Shown here piece after piece: positions 61,030-64,000 of a DNA stretch of 64,000 nucleotides. Origin of the DNA: Labia minor (taxonomy: Eukaryota > Arthropoda > Insecta > Dermaptera > Spongiphoridae); contig OY720345.1 in the NCBI GenBank assembly GCA_963082975.1, forward strand, positions 30,946,611 through 31,010,610, read 5' to 3'. A model generated the notes under the pieces. That model saw only the letters and a list, made by a program, of their open reading frames with translations. It did no database searches and was not told the origin of the DNA. The position numbers and the translations under genes were made by a program. Every line of letters begins with the position of its first letter. Position 1 is the stretch's first letter.

Positions 61030-62240
61030 TTTTTACTATCTGACCAGAGAGAAATTTTTCATGGCGTGATTTTGATGTTTTTATACGTCTTGAAGGTCCC
61101 TGAGTCATTTTCACTAAAGTTGAGAAAAATGTCTGTGTGTTTCTATGTGTGTGTATGTAGACAAGATTATACGCAAAAACGGTTTGAGCTAGAATAATGA
61201 AATTTGGTATACGGGCATTATTCAAAATTCGTAGTTTTCTATCAACTTTTGAGAAATGTAGCTTAACCAGAAGGGGGACATACCACGTTATCATTTTTTA
61301 CCGACCGACGATAGTAAGGGAGGTATTGTTTTCACACCAAATTTCACATGTGGAGATTTTTACATATCTCCACGAATCATGCATTTTCTTAACAGAAAAA
61401 AGTATTTTTAGCATGATGTCTGTCCGTCCGTCTGTCCGTCCGTATAGATGTCTACAGCCTGAGCGGCTTAACGGATTTTGATTAAATTTGGTATATTTAC
61501 TTAATGCATCAGTGGGATGAATTGATCAACTTTTGGTGCAAATCCGGAAACCGGAAGTGGTAGTATTAGCGATCGACGATAGGAAGGAAAGGGTTATTTT
61601 CACACCAAAGGAGATTTTTTTATATATCACCACGAATCATGCACTTTGTATTGGTTTTATCCTCGAGAAAAATCATATTTATTAGTTTTTTCTTGATTTA
61701 AAATTATATGACGTCATCCAGCCATTCATGACGTCACAGCCTGGTCTTGCATATATATTATAAATAAAATAAAATTAAAAATGTTTATATTTATTATTTA
61801 TGTATCCATATCTGTTTTTTATTACATTAATAGATATATGAAAATTATTTGAAATTGTTTCTGTAGCTGGAAATTAATTTATTTCAAACCGTCCGTCGGC
61901 CGGTTCGGACCTGGCCACAGGTCAACTTATTTTCTTCTAAACTGACCGTAAAAATAAAGATATATGTTTGATAGTTCTTGTATAAAACTGCTATATATAG
62001 AATTTCAGCTTGTTTGAATCTCTGAAAGTACCGGAATTAATTTTTTTAACACGTTGACTGGCAATCACGCGCCATCACGTGACGTCAGGCCATTAACAAA
62101 GAGCCAAACACGCGCTGATTTAATAAATATTATTTATTAATTTTAATATATAATTTATAATTAATTAAATTTAATTTAAATATAATACGTTAATTAATCC
62201 AATTAAAATTTGCGAGATTGTCGAATGGAAACACTCCAGC
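61030..62240 (+). mobile_element. Family A element split by a family B insertion
   Basis: Family A starts at 61030 (TACTATCTGACCAGAG), is cut near 61300, and resumes at about 61925 (TCTTCTAAACTGACCGTAAA), ending with ATTGTCGAATGGAAACACTC. This copy shows the order of events: A is older than B. Confidence 0.7.
61300..61924 (-). mobile_element. Family B element nested in family A
   Basis: Reverse-oriented blocks ACCGACCGACGATAGTAAGG, ACATATCTCCACGAATCATG and CCGGAAACCGGAAGTGGTAG, then TGACGTCA at 61709-61716 and 61729-61736, again exactly 20 bp apart. The last part (about 61855-61924, CGTCCGTCGGCCGGTTCGGA) belongs to another block also seen at 10.3 and 40.2 kb. Confidence 0.65.
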
Positions 62241-64000
62241 TTATTTTTTGCTATCAAAAATTTTTTACTACTATTTTCAAAATATTATAAAAAATTTATC
62301 TAACAATAAGTATTAAACTTATATATATATATTTTATTTATTTATATTCTAAAACAAATCATCCATATATAAATATATATATATATATATATAATTAATA
62401 TTTAATTAATAAATTATGGTATAATTTAGAAGATTACTAGTTGACCCTCATAACATATCACGATCTGAACACAATTATACTTTCAATCATATAGTTATTT
62501 TTAAATTATTTTTTTTATTAAATTATTATTATTTATCTATATAATTTGATTGATTTATTATTTATTTATTTTTCAATAAATTTATTGTCACATTACTATT
62601 TTCAATTTTATTACAAAATATTATATTATTTTTCTTAATAAAATATTAAAATAATTTTTTTATATACTAAGATAAATATAAATATTGATAAATTATTTAT
62701 AATTTTTGTTATAAAATATTAAAATTACTTATTCATCTAAATCATCACGATTTTTTTTTACTATATACCTATATTATCATAATTATAATTAATATTTTTT
62801 CATATTGAGTGTTTTAAAAGTACCTAAACCTGAAATTTTTTTTGACTATAAATTTTTACTATCAATAAAGGTATTTAATAATTAATAAAAATAATATTTT
62901 AAAATTCAACTTTATATGATAATTAAAACTTAAATATAATTTGTTTATCATTACTTAATGTAAATCGTTAAGCGTTCCATACGTTTTCTCTATATTAAAC
63001 TTATCATTATACACTTTTATAATGTAATATTTTAGACATTAATTTAAATTATTTATTAATTACTTACACTTCATATATTCCCACCTTCCCATTGTGATTT
63101 TGTTTAAATAATATATATATATACTATACATTAATATTCACATATAGATATTTCCTTAAATTTTAATAAAAAATGTTAATACTGTTTATAATTTTATGTT
63201 TTTTTATGATATTTCAAAAATGTCAAATAAAGAATTTTACTTATTTACTTACTTTATTTAATAAAACATTTTCAATTTAATGGAAAATTTTACTAGAACA
63301 CTGAATAGTACATTTATGCTATATATTTGTGATTTAATATAAACATTAAAAATTCCTATACATAGTTCGAATAAATAAAAGGGTTTAAATATTTTTAAAA
63401 TATTTCCGAATCTTATATTTCCCGTAATGTCGTATAAACACACAATTTGCTGACTACCAATGATCTACTGTTTTATACCATATGCTTACATAAATTAACT
63501 TCTTGTCTTTATCTGAAGACCTGAAAACAGTTATTTTCTATACTACTCATATCTTCTTAAGTATATTTATTCTATAAGTAGACATTAAATTAAACTTAAA
63601 ACGACCATTTATAAAATTTTATTTTAACAATTTTAAGTATAAATAAGTTAAAAATATATGAAATTAAAAAACAATTTAGTTAAAATTAATATATGAAATA
63701 TTACTTTACTTACTACTTACTATTACTACTTTAATTCATTTAGGATTAATTAATTGTAGAAATTGTTACATATATATCATTAATACACGGATACCAAGAT
63801 ATTTTATTGATTGGCCGATGTCCTAAATGTATTATTCTAAAAAATGACTAATATACAGTATAATAAGGATAGAATGTACAAATCAAATGTCAATCAAAAA
63901 TAAATAAATAAATACTGCTACTGTCATTGAAATTTTCCCTTCTAATTTTTGGATTACACCACTTCTATTGTTTTATATTTCATGATGAGGGAAAAAATAA
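62241..64000. other. Probable intron 1, AT-rich, to window end
   Basis: No exon or recognisable repeat; only A/T microsatellites (e.g. 62365-62392). Confidence 0.4.

Noticed and set aside
71-62240. CRISPR-like or tandem satellite array made of the recurring family A/B blocks
   Set aside because: Copies are dispersed, nested and in both orientations, with unique DNA between them.

Overview
The window is nuclear DNA from an insect. It is very AT-rich, its genes are split by many introns with GT..AG boundaries, and one gene belongs to the insect-only odorant receptor family. Transposon relics (mariner, hAT, non-LTR retroelements, SINEs, foldback MITEs) fill much of the rest. The order cannot be fixed from sequence alone; a parasitoid wasp or a hemipteran would fit the base composition, and I claim no species.

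Layout: 1-3.9 kb is repeats plus a decayed reading frame. At 3.9-9.5 kb (+) lies an odorant receptor lacking its N-terminal exon(s), whose introns hold at least four mobile elements. 9.5-19.9 kb is gene-poor repeat DNA. At 19.95-23.2 kb (+) is a complete 8-exon gene for the spliceosomal protein Red/IK. 23.4-24.3 kb is a dead mariner carrying a hAT MITE. At 25.4-30.0 kb (+) is a complete bleomycin hydrolase gene with two alternative first exons, one of which encodes a mitochondrial-type presequence. At 32.0-33.8 kb (-) is a 4-exon gene for a protein I do not recognise. 34.1-36.5 kb holds non-LTR retroelement fragments. At 36.7-48.2 kb (-) is a complete 10-exon arylsulfatase B-like sulfatase with TE-loaded introns. 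51.4-52.3 kb is a locally GC-rich promoter-like island followed by a single first coding exon of an unidentified gene (+). The rest, to 64 kb, reads as the start of that gene's very long first intron.

The genes are functionally unrelated housekeeping or sensory loci and do not form one pathway. The most informative signals are: (i) the alternative presequence exon of bleomycin hydrolase; (ii) a 1.1-1.2 kb TIR element, present twice in direct orientation on both sides of the odorant receptor gene, carrying two TGACGTCA palindromes at a fixed 20-bp spacing in every copy that retains the region; (iii) a dispersed element family whose terminal hairpin shows paired (compensatory) substitutions; (iv) several TE insertions with clear target-site duplications that allow relative dating.

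Shorthand used below. Family A: ~0.6 kb element starting TACTATCTCGCCAGAG and ending GTGGAGACACTCCAG. Family B: TIR element with ACTTTCCCGCATA ends and paired TGACGTCA. Family C: ~150-bp repeat always found just beyond a LINE 3' end.
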